Shown here one piece after another: positions 10,147 through 17,502 of a stretch of 64,000 bases of DNA. The notes beneath the pieces were generated by a model that saw only the letters and a list, made by a program, of their open reading frames with translations, was not told the origin of the DNA and made no database searches. The stretch is from Dyadobacter sp. CY343 (GTDB lineage Bacteria > Bacteroidota > Bacteroidia > Cytophagales > Spirosomataceae): NCBI RefSeq assembly GCF_021390335.1, contig NZ_JAJUXK010000005.1:1-64000 (forward strand), written 5' to 3'. The first letter of the stretch is position 1. Each line of letters starts with the position of its first letter. The position numbers and the translations under genes were made by a program.

Positions 10147-10914
10147 ATGAAACCAAAAGATCACGTCGCCTTACTTAGTGCTCTCTCAACTACAATTTCC
10201 GGAAGCTATACCTGGCCAATCCTTAAGGAGTTATTTGATCAGTATGGGTTTGAATACGATAACCAAAGTACCTTAAGTAAAAGAGATTTAACAAGGGAAG
10301 TAATTTCCAAACTTCCAGAAGATAGGCTCTTTGAACTTGCTAGGGAATTTCTAGTTGATATTCCAAGCGAACCTGAAATTAGCAATATGCCCACAGATCA
10401 ACTCAAAAACTTCCCGGAAAGAAAAATATTCATTAGTCACTCAAGTTCCGATAAAGACATCGTAAAAAAAATTATTGATATAATCCGGGCGGCGGGTGTT
10501 AATACGAATAGAATTTTTTGTTCTTCTTTTCCAGGCTATGGAGTTTCATTAGGTGAAAATTTTTTAGATGTTTTGAAAAAAGAGCTGAATAATGATGTTC
10601 TAGTGCTCTTTGTTCTCTCAGAACACTTTTACAATAGCCCTGTTTGTTTATGTGAAATGGGTGCTGCCTGGATAACAACAAAAAAGCATATTCCGATTTT
10701 GATTCCACCCTTTACCTATGCTCAAATAAAGGGGGTTATACCTTTGTCACAAGGAATGACTCTTGATGAAAAAGGTAAATTAAATAGCCTCAAAGAGGAA
10801 TTTGAAACATTTTTTAATCTGACGGAAAAAGTCAATCATTCGATATGGGAAGAGGATAGAGATAGCATTATATCTTCCGTTCAAGTTTTAATAGATAAAA
10901 GAAATGCTCAATAA
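10147..10914 (+). CDS. TIR-domain protein, putative NADase effector
   Basis: 255 residues. An N-terminal helical segment (1-90) precedes a TIR domain that starts at 'KIFISHSSSDKD' (about 93) and includes 'VLFVLSEHFYNSPVCLCEMGAAW', where Glu170 in 'CxCE' fits the catalytic glutamate of NAD-cleaving bacterial TIR domains. No signal peptide or membrane segment is seen. It starts 35 bp after the Argonaute gene and overlaps the next gene by 11 bp, so it is probably translated from the same message. In defence systems TIR proteins deplete NAD or make cyclic-ADPR-type signals. Which applies here, and whether Argonaute controls it, is inference. Confidence 0.8.
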   Translation: MKPKDHVALLSALSTTISGSYTWPILKELFDQYGFEYDNQSTLSKRDLTREVISKLPEDRLFELAREFLVDIPSEPEISNMPTDQLKNFPERKIFISHSSSDKDIVKKIIDIIRAAGVNTNRIFCSSFPGYGVSLGENFLDVLKKELNNDVLVLFVLSEHFYNSPVCLCEMGAAWITTKKHIPILIPPFTYAQIKGVIPLSQGMTLDEKGKLNSLKEEFETFFNLTEKVNHSIWEEDRDSIISSVQVLIDKRNAQ

Positions 10915-11518
10915 GTTGAATGAAGATTTTGATGAATTGAAGAATATCATTGAGAAAGCTGAATTAATTGCTAAACATCTATTTGGTCCATCATTAGTTG
11001 AATTCAATCTCTTAGTGCAAGAAACTTTACGATTTAGGCGCCTCAGGAATCAGGTGGAAATTCTTGAAAAAGTAAAAGAAATCGTTTTCGACAGTAATTT
11101 GACGCTTCGACAGGTCAATCTTAAAGCTTTGGTGCCTTTATTGGAAGGTATAGGTTTAGAAGAGTCGGAAGAGCTTCAAAAAATGTGGGCAAATCTTCTT
11201 GTTAACTATTTGGATAGCGCTGCAACGACTATAAGTGTAGTATATCCCAGCATATTGAAGAGCCTTTCGACCAATGAGGTAAGGTTTCTTTGGCATTTAC
11301 ATGAGCATCCTGAATCTGGTATCAACACTGCAAGTATTCATAAAACGATTGAATTCGAACTTCACGAGATCAACAACCTGGAACGTCTTTCACTGATAGA
11401 GGGTGAAATAAAATTTTTCCAGATGACCTACGGCTCAACAGAGGTCAACTGGAAGAAGACGGATAATTATTTCCTTAGCAAGTTTGGGAAAGATTTTCTT
11501 AGGGCCTGTGTTAGGTAG
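10904..11518 (+). CDS. Abi-alpha-like protein (DUF4393-like)
   Basis: 204 residues, soluble and mostly helical. The segment 'LKALVPLLEGIGLEESEELQKMWANLL' (about 79-105) is the hallmark I associate with the Abi-alpha/DUF4393 abortive-infection family. The ATG lies inside the end of the TIR gene, in another frame (11-bp overlap), the classic arrangement for translational coupling. The pairing suggests that the Abi-alpha-like protein is a partner, regulator or sensor for the TIR protein. Its biochemical activity is not known to me. The C-terminal half looks like a winged-helix-type fold ('LSTNEVRFLWHLHEHPESG'). Confidence 0.65.
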   Translation: MLNKLNEDFDELKNIIEKAELIAKHLFGPSLVEFNLLVQETLRFRRLRNQVEILEKVKEIVFDSNLTLRQVNLKALVPLLEGIGLEESEELQKMWANLLVNYLDSAATTISVVYPSILKSLSTNEVRFLWHLHEHPESGINTASIHKTIEFELHEINNLERLSLIEGEIKFFQMTYGSTEVNWKKTDNYFLSKFGKDFLRACVR

Positions 11519-11727
11519 ACCAAGTATTTGCTAAACAATTTTGTACGTGTAACTTGCAATGACTGGGCTAATGAATTTGGTAATCCACAATATATTCTAG
11601 ATGTGTTGCTAAGCGTCATTTGTGTGATGGTGGAGGCGGTGGCTATAATTCAATCTCAATGTTAACGTTTGAGGACCCGGTAGAAGAAGTTTAAATGTAT
11701 TGCTAAATGTTATGAACAGCCCTCAAT

Positions 11728-12387
11728 ATGAATGACGATATAATTTTTGACAGTTTTCGTACATTGTATGAAGTGCAAACCCAGCTTACAGACTATAACG
11801 GCGTTTTTATAAAAGATGGAATAGTTAACAAGGAGTTATTTCGCGAGAGCAGAGAAAAAATCCTCTTTATCGCAAAGGAGCATAACTTGCCTAACTCCTA
11901 CAGTAAAAAAACTTACGCAGCTGACTATCGGATATGGTGGGAGGATCATGTGCATTTGGGATTTTCGGTCAGAATAAGTGAGTGGGCACATGGTATCGAA
12001 AACAACTTTTCAACACCATATGATGCAATAGAGAAAGTTCACCGAGAACAAGCATTAAAATCAATTGCTTTTATCAACGTAAAAAAGACCGCCGGTAGAG
12101 CAAATGCTAACCCAAAAACAATTTGGGGCTACATTGGAGCAAGTTGTTCACTGCTCCTAGAACAAATTCGTGAAATTGCTCCAACGCTAATCGTTTGCGG
12201 TTTTCGATATGACAATTATCCCATTCAGTTGTTTGATGTCCAAATGAAAAAATCAGAGTCCGGAACATTTAGCATCGGAACATGGGAAGGGATCAGCATC
12301 ATTAATTTCTTTCATCCATCCTGCCGAAAAGATAAAAAGTGGCTTTATAATGAATTGGCACAAGCATATAAGAGCATAAGATCCTAG
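11728..12387 (+). CDS. Uracil-DNA-glycosylase-fold-like protein
   Basis: 219 residues. The layout resembles the UDG superfamily: a hydrophobic strand with polar tip 'ILFIAKEHN' (45-53), 'FINVKKTAG' (115-123), 'PTLIVCGF' (a central strand), and a late 'FFHPSCR' with His196, like the HPS motif of these enzymes. Exact catalytic motifs of families 1-6 are not matched, so it could be a diverged glycosylase or a non-enzymatic UDG-fold protein. It follows the TIR/Abi genes after a 209-bp gap and has its own short leader, so it is probably a separate transcription unit in the defence island. A role against phages with modified bases is possible but untested. Confidence 0.45.
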   Translation: MNDDIIFDSFRTLYEVQTQLTDYNGVFIKDGIVNKELFRESREKILFIAKEHNLPNSYSKKTYAADYRIWWEDHVHLGFSVRISEWAHGIENNFSTPYDAIEKVHREQALKSIAFINVKKTAGRANANPKTIWGYIGASCSLLLEQIREIAPTLIVCGFRYDNYPIQLFDVQMKKSESGTFSIGTWEGISIINFFHPSCRKDKKWLYNELAQAYKSIRS

Positions 12388-12478
12388 ATTTTATTTTTCT
12401 TCTGGTGCTATATAGCAATAGTCGGCAGTAACATTTTGGATGTGATTTTGTATGGAATAATGTATTAAGAATTTCCTT

Positions 12479-13501
12479 ATGACAGATTACATAGCTCTCT
12501 TAGAGCAGCTTAAAAAAGAGATTCGAGAGGCTCGGTTAAGAGCAACGATTTCGGCTAACGTCGAAATGCTGTCTCTTTATTGGAAAATTGGTAAGATCAT
12601 ATTAGATCAAGAACAGCAAGCAGGGTGGGGACAAAAAGTTGTATTGCGCTTAGTAACAGACTTAAAGGCAGAGTTTCCAAACATGAAAAGTTTGTCGCCG
12701 CGTAACCTGCGATATATGAAGTCGTTCGCTGCGGCGTATCCTGATGAGTCAATTTTGCAAGTCACACTTGCAAAATTGACTTGGTACCATCATATAACCT
12801 TACTTAGTAAAGTAAAAGACCCAGACGAGCGCCTATTTTACATTACAGAAACAGCTCAGCAGGGCTGGTCTCGTGATGTCATGATCATGCAGATAGAATC
12901 CAATTATTCAGAACGGCATGGAAATACAGTTTCAAACTTTGCGAGAGCGCTTCCGGATCCATTATCTGATTTAGCGCAACAATCGATCAAAGATCCATAT
13001 CTTTTTGATTTCTTAACTTTGGCTGACGGTTACAAAGAACGTGATTTAGAAAATGGACTGGTTGAGCACATTACCAAGTTTCTTCTAGAACTGGGCAAGG
13101 GCTTTGCCTTTGTCGGCCGACAATATCCAATAGAGGTTTCCGACAGGGAATTTTCAATAGATCTGTTGTTTTATCACTTGAAACTCAGAGCATATTTGGT
13201 CATTGAATTGAAAGCGGTTGAATTCGAACCAGAATTCGTCGGTAAACTGAATTTCTATTTATCTGCTGTTGATGATCAGCTGCGAACCGAACATGACAAT
13301 CCAACAATTGGGCTTTTGATTTGTCGAAAGCGCGACAAACTGATGGCGGAATACGCATTGCGCGATGTGAACAAGCCAATTGGAATCTCCGAATACAGAA
13401 TATCTGAGGCGCTACCTGATGAACTCAAAAGTACTTTACCGACGATTGAGGAAATTGAAGAACGATTAGAACAAGGCGAAAATAAGGATAGTCGTAGATA
13501 A
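12479..13501 (+). CDS. YhcG-type PDDEXK nuclease domain protein (DUF1016)
   Basis: 340 residues. The N-terminal domain (1-170) has 'NVEMLSLYWKIGKIILDQEQ', 'LSPRNLRYMKSFAAAYP' and 'LTWYHHITLLSKVKD', typical of DUF1016. The C-terminal YhcG nuclease domain shows Asp228 in 'FSIDLLFYH' and Glu243-x-Lys245 in 'VIELKAVEFEP', the PD-(D/E)xK active-site pattern. YhcG proteins occur in defence islands and near type I restriction loci; their targets are poorly defined. Codons 90-101 encode a perfect 16-bp inverted repeat (12747-12781), which is unusual inside a conserved coding segment. Confidence 0.85.
   Translation: MTDYIALLEQLKKEIREARLRATISANVEMLSLYWKIGKIILDQEQQAGWGQKVVLRLVTDLKAEFPNMKSLSPRNLRYMKSFAAAYPDESILQVTLAKLTWYHHITLLSKVKDPDERLFYITETAQQGWSRDVMIMQIESNYSERHGNTVSNFARALPDPLSDLAQQSIKDPYLFDFLTLADGYKERDLENGLVEHITKFLLELGKGFAFVGRQYPIEVSDREFSIDLLFYHLKLRAYLVIELKAVEFEPEFVGKLNFYLSAVDDQLRTEHDNPTIGLLICRKRDKLMAEYALRDVNKPIGISEYRISEALPDELKSTLPTIEEIEERLEQGENKDSRR
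12747..12781. repeat. Perfect 16-bp inverted repeat inside the YhcG gene
   Basis: AGTCAATTTTGCAAGT at 12747-12762 is followed by CAC and its exact reverse complement at 12766-12781. The stem lies in frame inside a conserved part of the protein. It could fold in the mRNA or mark a protein-binding site. Confidence 0.8.
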
Positions 13502-13598
13502 TTAAGAGAGGTTTTAGCAAATCAATATCTCGAAAGTGGCAAATGACATCATAAAATTTCGTACTTGGTTATTTTAATTCTCATTAATGAACTGACAG

Positions 13599-15374
13599 AT
13601 GTCAACTATAAGAGTAAATCCGATCCTTAGATATAGTGACATATTCTCAGAAGCACTTAATTTGCCATCTGAGAATGACCATAAACAAAATATCAAAGCG
13701 CTAATTGTAGGGCTTCCAAAAAAAACAGTGCTGCAAGCATCTGCTCATTTTGCTGGATACTTCGACTATGAGTCATCCAAATTTAACCAAGATGCAATCA
13801 GTTTTCTTGATAATTATTTTGGATACACCTCGAATGAAGTAAAGTTGCCCATATTGAAGACAGTTTCAGACTTGCAGAGATCTTCTGCAACCAAATTGCA
13901 AATTATCAATACTATTACAAGTCTCACATTATTCAACTGGGCGCTTGAATTTTGTGAGGGCCCCGACGAAATTACTGATCATGACCGTGCTGCCTTTGAA
14001 ATTACCTTGTTGAAAGCATACCTGTACTTAAACGAAGTTTTAGATAGCAAGCATACGAATGCAATTAAAACTGTACCTCATTCAGGTATTGAAGGTTTCA
14101 TCAGAATGCAATTTACTGTCGCCTTACCGGATTATGAATTTTCAAATGTTAATTTACCTAAGGCGTTCACATGTCAGATCATTAAGGCGTACTGGTTATT
14201 TTCCCATATAAGTAGTCATCAGAAATACCAGCAATTGATTAGTTCCCTTTTAGCGAAGTTGATGCTTGACAGTATTTATCCGATCTACTCTTTTTTCATC
14301 GACATGGCTTTTGAAAGTGTAAAACGTTCCGAAGGCGCTGTTACAATCGATTTGGATCCAAATGATCCTGACATTGAACATATGGAAAGAATTTTTCAAT
14401 ACTACACAACTGTAACTGGGAGTGAAAGTGATGATTTTCGATTCTTACGTACAAATCCATTTTATGAAGTGACTCGTGGTGAGTTTAGGATCATTTACCC
14501 TCTATTTGTAGTTGACAAGATTTACAAGAGCTGGTACTTTCAATTTAACGAGCTTAATATGACTCTTGAAGATCCACCATTCAAGGTTAAAGCACTTAAA
14601 GGGGAATATGGGAAGAAAATTACTGAAGAAGTTATATTGGTAAATGCATTGAGTGGTGTATTTAGGTCCGGGGCAAATATTCGGTTTGGTGAAGCTTTAT
14701 GTGATAGTAATGGTAAGGAGTTTAAGCAAGCCCCAGACTATTACGTGCGGGATTCAAATAACGTATTTTGGTTTGAGTCTAAAGATACTTATCTCACAGC
14801 TCAGAGCAAGGCTTCTTATGATTACGGTGAGATAGAGGCTGATCTAGAAAAAAAATTACGAACATCAGGAATTAGTCAACTTGTTGCAAATATCAATAGG
14901 GTTTACAGCAACAATTTAGAGTTCGACCAAATTACTCAGCCTAAAAAGATAAAATTTTATCCAATTCTAGTCTTACATGATGAAACATTTAATTCTCCAT
15001 TTTTAAACTATATTGTAAATCAATGGTTTATTGAAGATCTCCAATCTGGTGCGGATCCTTGCGTCAATATTTCTAATGTTAATCCGGTAGTTATTCTCAC
15101 GATAGATACGATAATAAATTTCAACCAACTTTTTCGTCGCTCTCCTCACTATTTCGAATTGTTGTTGCGCCGGTATGCAGACCATCACCTTCATGCTCAG
15201 AACAATCAACAAGTAATTACCGGGCTGTCATTTTTCCATTTTGCACAGTCTTTTTGTTTAAAGAAAAAATTTCTAGTCGCCCCGATCAAGAGTTGTTTAG
15301 GCAGGCTTTGCATTATTTCCTTATGGGTAAATTCAATATTACAGACTAAGATCGAACTTGTTATTCATCGATAG
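13599..15374 (+). CDS. Unrecognised protein with PD-ExK nuclease-like signature
   Basis: 591 residues. I do not recognise the family. Residues 379-395 read Pro-Asp-Tyr-Tyr-Val, then 'NVFWFESKD' with Glu393-x-Lys395, a good fit to the PD-(D/E)xK nuclease core on adjacent strands. The first 350 residues are helix-rich with no membrane segment. The last 45 residues turn Cys- and hydrophobic-rich ('FCLKKKFLVAPIKSCLGRLC') and look unlike the rest, so the 3' end may have been altered by a frameshift or rearrangement. It is the last large gene of the defence island, about 100 bp after the YhcG gene on the same strand, which suggests a defence or mobile-element role by association only. Confidence 0.6.
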   Translation: MSTIRVNPILRYSDIFSEALNLPSENDHKQNIKALIVGLPKKTVLQASAHFAGYFDYESSKFNQDAISFLDNYFGYTSNEVKLPILKTVSDLQRSSATKLQIINTITSLTLFNWALEFCEGPDEITDHDRAAFEITLLKAYLYLNEVLDSKHTNAIKTVPHSGIEGFIRMQFTVALPDYEFSNVNLPKAFTCQIIKAYWLFSHISSHQKYQQLISSLLAKLMLDSIYPIYSFFIDMAFESVKRSEGAVTIDLDPNDPDIEHMERIFQYYTTVTGSESDDFRFLRTNPFYEVTRGEFRIIYPLFVVDKIYKSWYFQFNELNMTLEDPPFKVKALKGEYGKKITEEVILVNALSGVFRSGANIRFGEALCDSNGKEFKQAPDYYVRDSNNVFWFESKDTYLTAQSKASYDYGEIEADLEKKLRTSGISQLVANINRVYSNNLEFDQITQPKKIKFYPILVLHDETFNSPFLNYIVNQWFIEDLQSGADPCVNISNVNPVVILTIDTIINFNQLFRRSPHYFELLLRRYADHHLHAQNNQQVITGLSFFHFAQSFCLKKKFLVAPIKSCLGRLCIISLWVNSILQTKIELVIHR

Positions 15375-15427
15375 GTAGTTAATTATACATCGCTACTTTA
15401 TAGGGTAAATTATAAAACATAAGTGAA

Positions 15428-15718
15428 ATGGAGATCTTTCAACACCATGTGTATATATTGAATTGGTATCAAAATCATGCGATAACGGCTCAAAACAATT
15501 TATTAAAGATATTAAGTGAGGGGGTTCAGAATGGTCAATTTGAGCAAGTATTTGACGGGCCAGGTATTGATATATATAGATTTTTGAAGGGTGGGGAAGA
15601 TGGCAACACGATGATGTTTACAAACCGTCTTGGTGATTATAAGCTAGTAGCAACTACTGAAATACCAGATATTAAGCTTTCGCAAAAAATATTCTTTGAT
15701 GGCTCGAAAGCGGAATAG
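15428..15718 (+). CDS. Small hypothetical protein
   Basis: 96 residues, no recognised family, no signal peptide. The ATG lies 53 bp after the preceding gene on the same strand, following an A-rich leader ('ataagtgaa'). The sequence has an ordinary soluble composition ('NNLLKILSEGVQNGQFEQVF', 'YKLVATTEIPDIKLSQ'). It is plausible as a real gene closing the AT-rich island, but no function can be offered. Confidence 0.45.
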   Translation: MEIFQHHVYILNWYQNHAITAQNNLLKILSEGVQNGQFEQVFDGPGIDIYRFLKGGEDGNTMMFTNRLGDYKLVATTEIPDIKLSQKIFFDGSKAE

Positions 15719-16506
15719 ACGGAAATAGTTGTTTTTAGCCATATCATATTACTACCGAAAAATGATTTATATGGTAAAGACTCAACTGCCATCACAAAAT
15801 TAAAACTTGTTAATGCCAGCATGCTGACTAGATGAAAATGCAATTTCAGACGCGAATGAGGGTAGCCCGATTCTAAAATACTCTTTTGACTGCGAAAATG
15901 TCAACCGAAATGAAGAAAAACTAAGATGCGTAACATCATTAGAAATAAATACAAAAAGTTAAGTAGCACCGGTGGCTAATGGCCATTGAGGTTGCTAAGG
16001 ATGCACCATTTACGCCAAGATTTAACCCAACGATCAAATCGAATTATAAACGATATTCGCTACAATTGCATAAATCGATGCATTTCGTGACACCTTTGGC
16101 ACTTTGTTTGCCCTGACAACCGTGCTAATTGCGTAATTTCTAAGATTCTCCCCCCAAATAATATTTTGTTATATAACAGGCCTTATGTTCACTAAAATAC
16201 TTTCGGGTTAGAGATAACCTTTGAACTTGATAGGAGAAAAGTAGCGGAGAAGTAAGTTCCAGCATTTAGATTAGCAGCAGATTTGGATCTTTGATGTAGT
16301 ATTTGCGACAACCTATTTCAGTAGCGTACGAGCCACCTATGGCAAAAAGGTTAACTACTTTCAATTGTGCAACACCCGTTGCACAATTGAAAGTAAACAT
16401 AGGCCAGCAAGGAAAAAATATTTGCAATTTAATATCAGGCTGTGTCAAGTCATGCCATCTGTTGTCAACATGCATTATGTCTATAGAAGCTGACTTGCGG
16501 CAAAAA
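15719..16506. other. Gene-poor boundary between defence island and core
   Basis: Almost 800 bp without a supported gene. The plus-strand open frame at 16303-16971 runs antisense through paiB and looks like a shadow. The main landmark is an 18-bp perfect hairpin at 16356-16395. Base composition shifts from AT-rich to more balanced after this region, marking a probable island edge. Confidence 0.5.
16356..16395. repeat. Perfect 18-bp hairpin with 4-nt loop
   Basis: TACTTTCAATTGTGCAAC (16356-16373), loop ACCC, then the exact reverse complement (16378-16395). No T-run follows on either side, so it is not a standard terminator. Its centre, TGCAAC-(A/G)CCC-GTTGCACA, recurs at 31993-32010. Confidence 0.75.
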
Positions 16507-17121
16507 TCAAACGTAGTGTTTCATCTCTTCTGCCATCAGATGGGACAAGGCATCTTCCTTCTGCTGCAAGTCTTCAACTATTCTTTCTCTGTCCTTTTGG
16601 GAGTGGTCCTGGCTCATTTTGAAGACATGGGAAATGTGACAAATCATAATTTCAAAACCGGTGATGGCTTTCAGGTTTTTGCGGATATATTCCTGATCCA
16701 TTTTGTGGAATGCCGAGGGGCTGCTGTGTGGATCTTCGTATTTATCGGTAATGTCTTTAATGATTTCATAGGTCTGCTCTTGCGAAAGAAGCCTTATTAT
16801 CCCTTTGGCTTGTACTGTCTTGTAGTTCCAGGTGGAAGCAGCAGCAGGCTTTTCATAGACCGACGCACTAATATAGCTGTGTGCACCCCTAAAAACTGCC
16901 ATCACATTAGGATGCATTTCAAAGGCCTTGCAATGATCCGTTTTTGTCATTACGTGGCCTATCAGCTTTAAGGCGTTTCCCTCATTGATAATATTTACCG
17001 GAACCTGGGTTGCTACCGGGTACATCCCGTCATAGCCAATAAGGGTAATAAATGGATTTGCTTGCATAAAAGCAACAACTTCTTCCGGATTTGCAGAAGA
17101 ATAATAGGGCATTGTATACAT
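16507..17121 (-). CDS. PaiB-like FMN-binding regulator
   Basis: 204 residues, the usual length for the PaiB family (negative transcriptional regulator / FMN-binding split-barrel). Visible hallmarks are 'VPVNI', 'GHVMTKTDHCKAF', 'VFRGAHSYISASVY' and 'STWNYKTVQAKG'. In Bacillus, PaiB is linked to control of sporulation and protease genes; in Bacteroidota the role is undefined and an oxidoreductase function is possible. It lies downstream of the MocR/PdxR-like gene and a small gene on the same strand. Confidence 0.8.
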   Translation of the reverse strand: MYTMPYYSSANPEEVVAFMQANPFITLIGYDGMYPVATQVPVNIINEGNALKLIGHVMTKTDHCKAFEMHPNVMAVFRGAHSYISASVYEKPAAASTWNYKTVQAKGIIRLLSQEQTYEIIKDITDKYEDPHSSPSAFHKMDQEYIRKNLKAITGFEIMICHISHVFKMSQDHSQKDRERIVEDLQQKEDALSHLMAEEMKHYV

Positions 17122-17207
17122 AGGTGCCTTTGTTAAGGAGGGTTCTTTACAAACTATTACTGCATGCGTGGTAAGGCTTGAATTGTGTAAATTAAGCTAC
17201 CAATTGC

Positions 17208-17450
17208 TCATTTTTGCCAGTAACTATTAGCTGCTGCAATTGTGGCAAATTCGGTGGCAACAGTTTGTCCAATCAAAACCAGCATTGTTGCATCCTGAGC
17301 GTATATAGACCTAAGTTTTTCACGGACAGCTGCATCTGGCTGGGTGGCTTTAATGATGAGTCTTGCCATTTTGATTGCAAGCTGTCTGCCTTCTTCGGCA
17401 GTAGGCGTAATAAGTGAGCCTGCTGGCACTAGTTGAATCGGATCTGCCAT
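17208..17450 (-). CDS. Small hypothetical protein between paiB-like and mocR-like genes
   Basis: 80 residues, mostly helical ('EEGRQLAIKMARLIIKAT', 'VREKLRSIYAQDATMLVLIG'), with no signal peptide or known domain. It is co-oriented with both neighbours at gaps of 52 bp (upstream MocR-like gene) and 86 bp (downstream PaiB-like gene), so co-transcription is likely. Confidence 0.55.
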   Translation of the reverse strand: MADPIQLVPAGSLITPTAEEGRQLAIKMARLIIKATQPDAAVREKLRSIYAQDATMLVLIGQTVATEFATIAAANSYWQK

Positions 17451-17502
17451 TTCTTTATTTGTTTAAGTGATGTTAAGTAAAATACTGCCTGTGAACCAGT
17501 GG

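Noticed and set aside
16303..16971. 222-codon plus-strand ORF
   Set aside because: It runs antisense to the well-supported PaiB-like gene and its translation has no domain; its start lies in the hairpin region.
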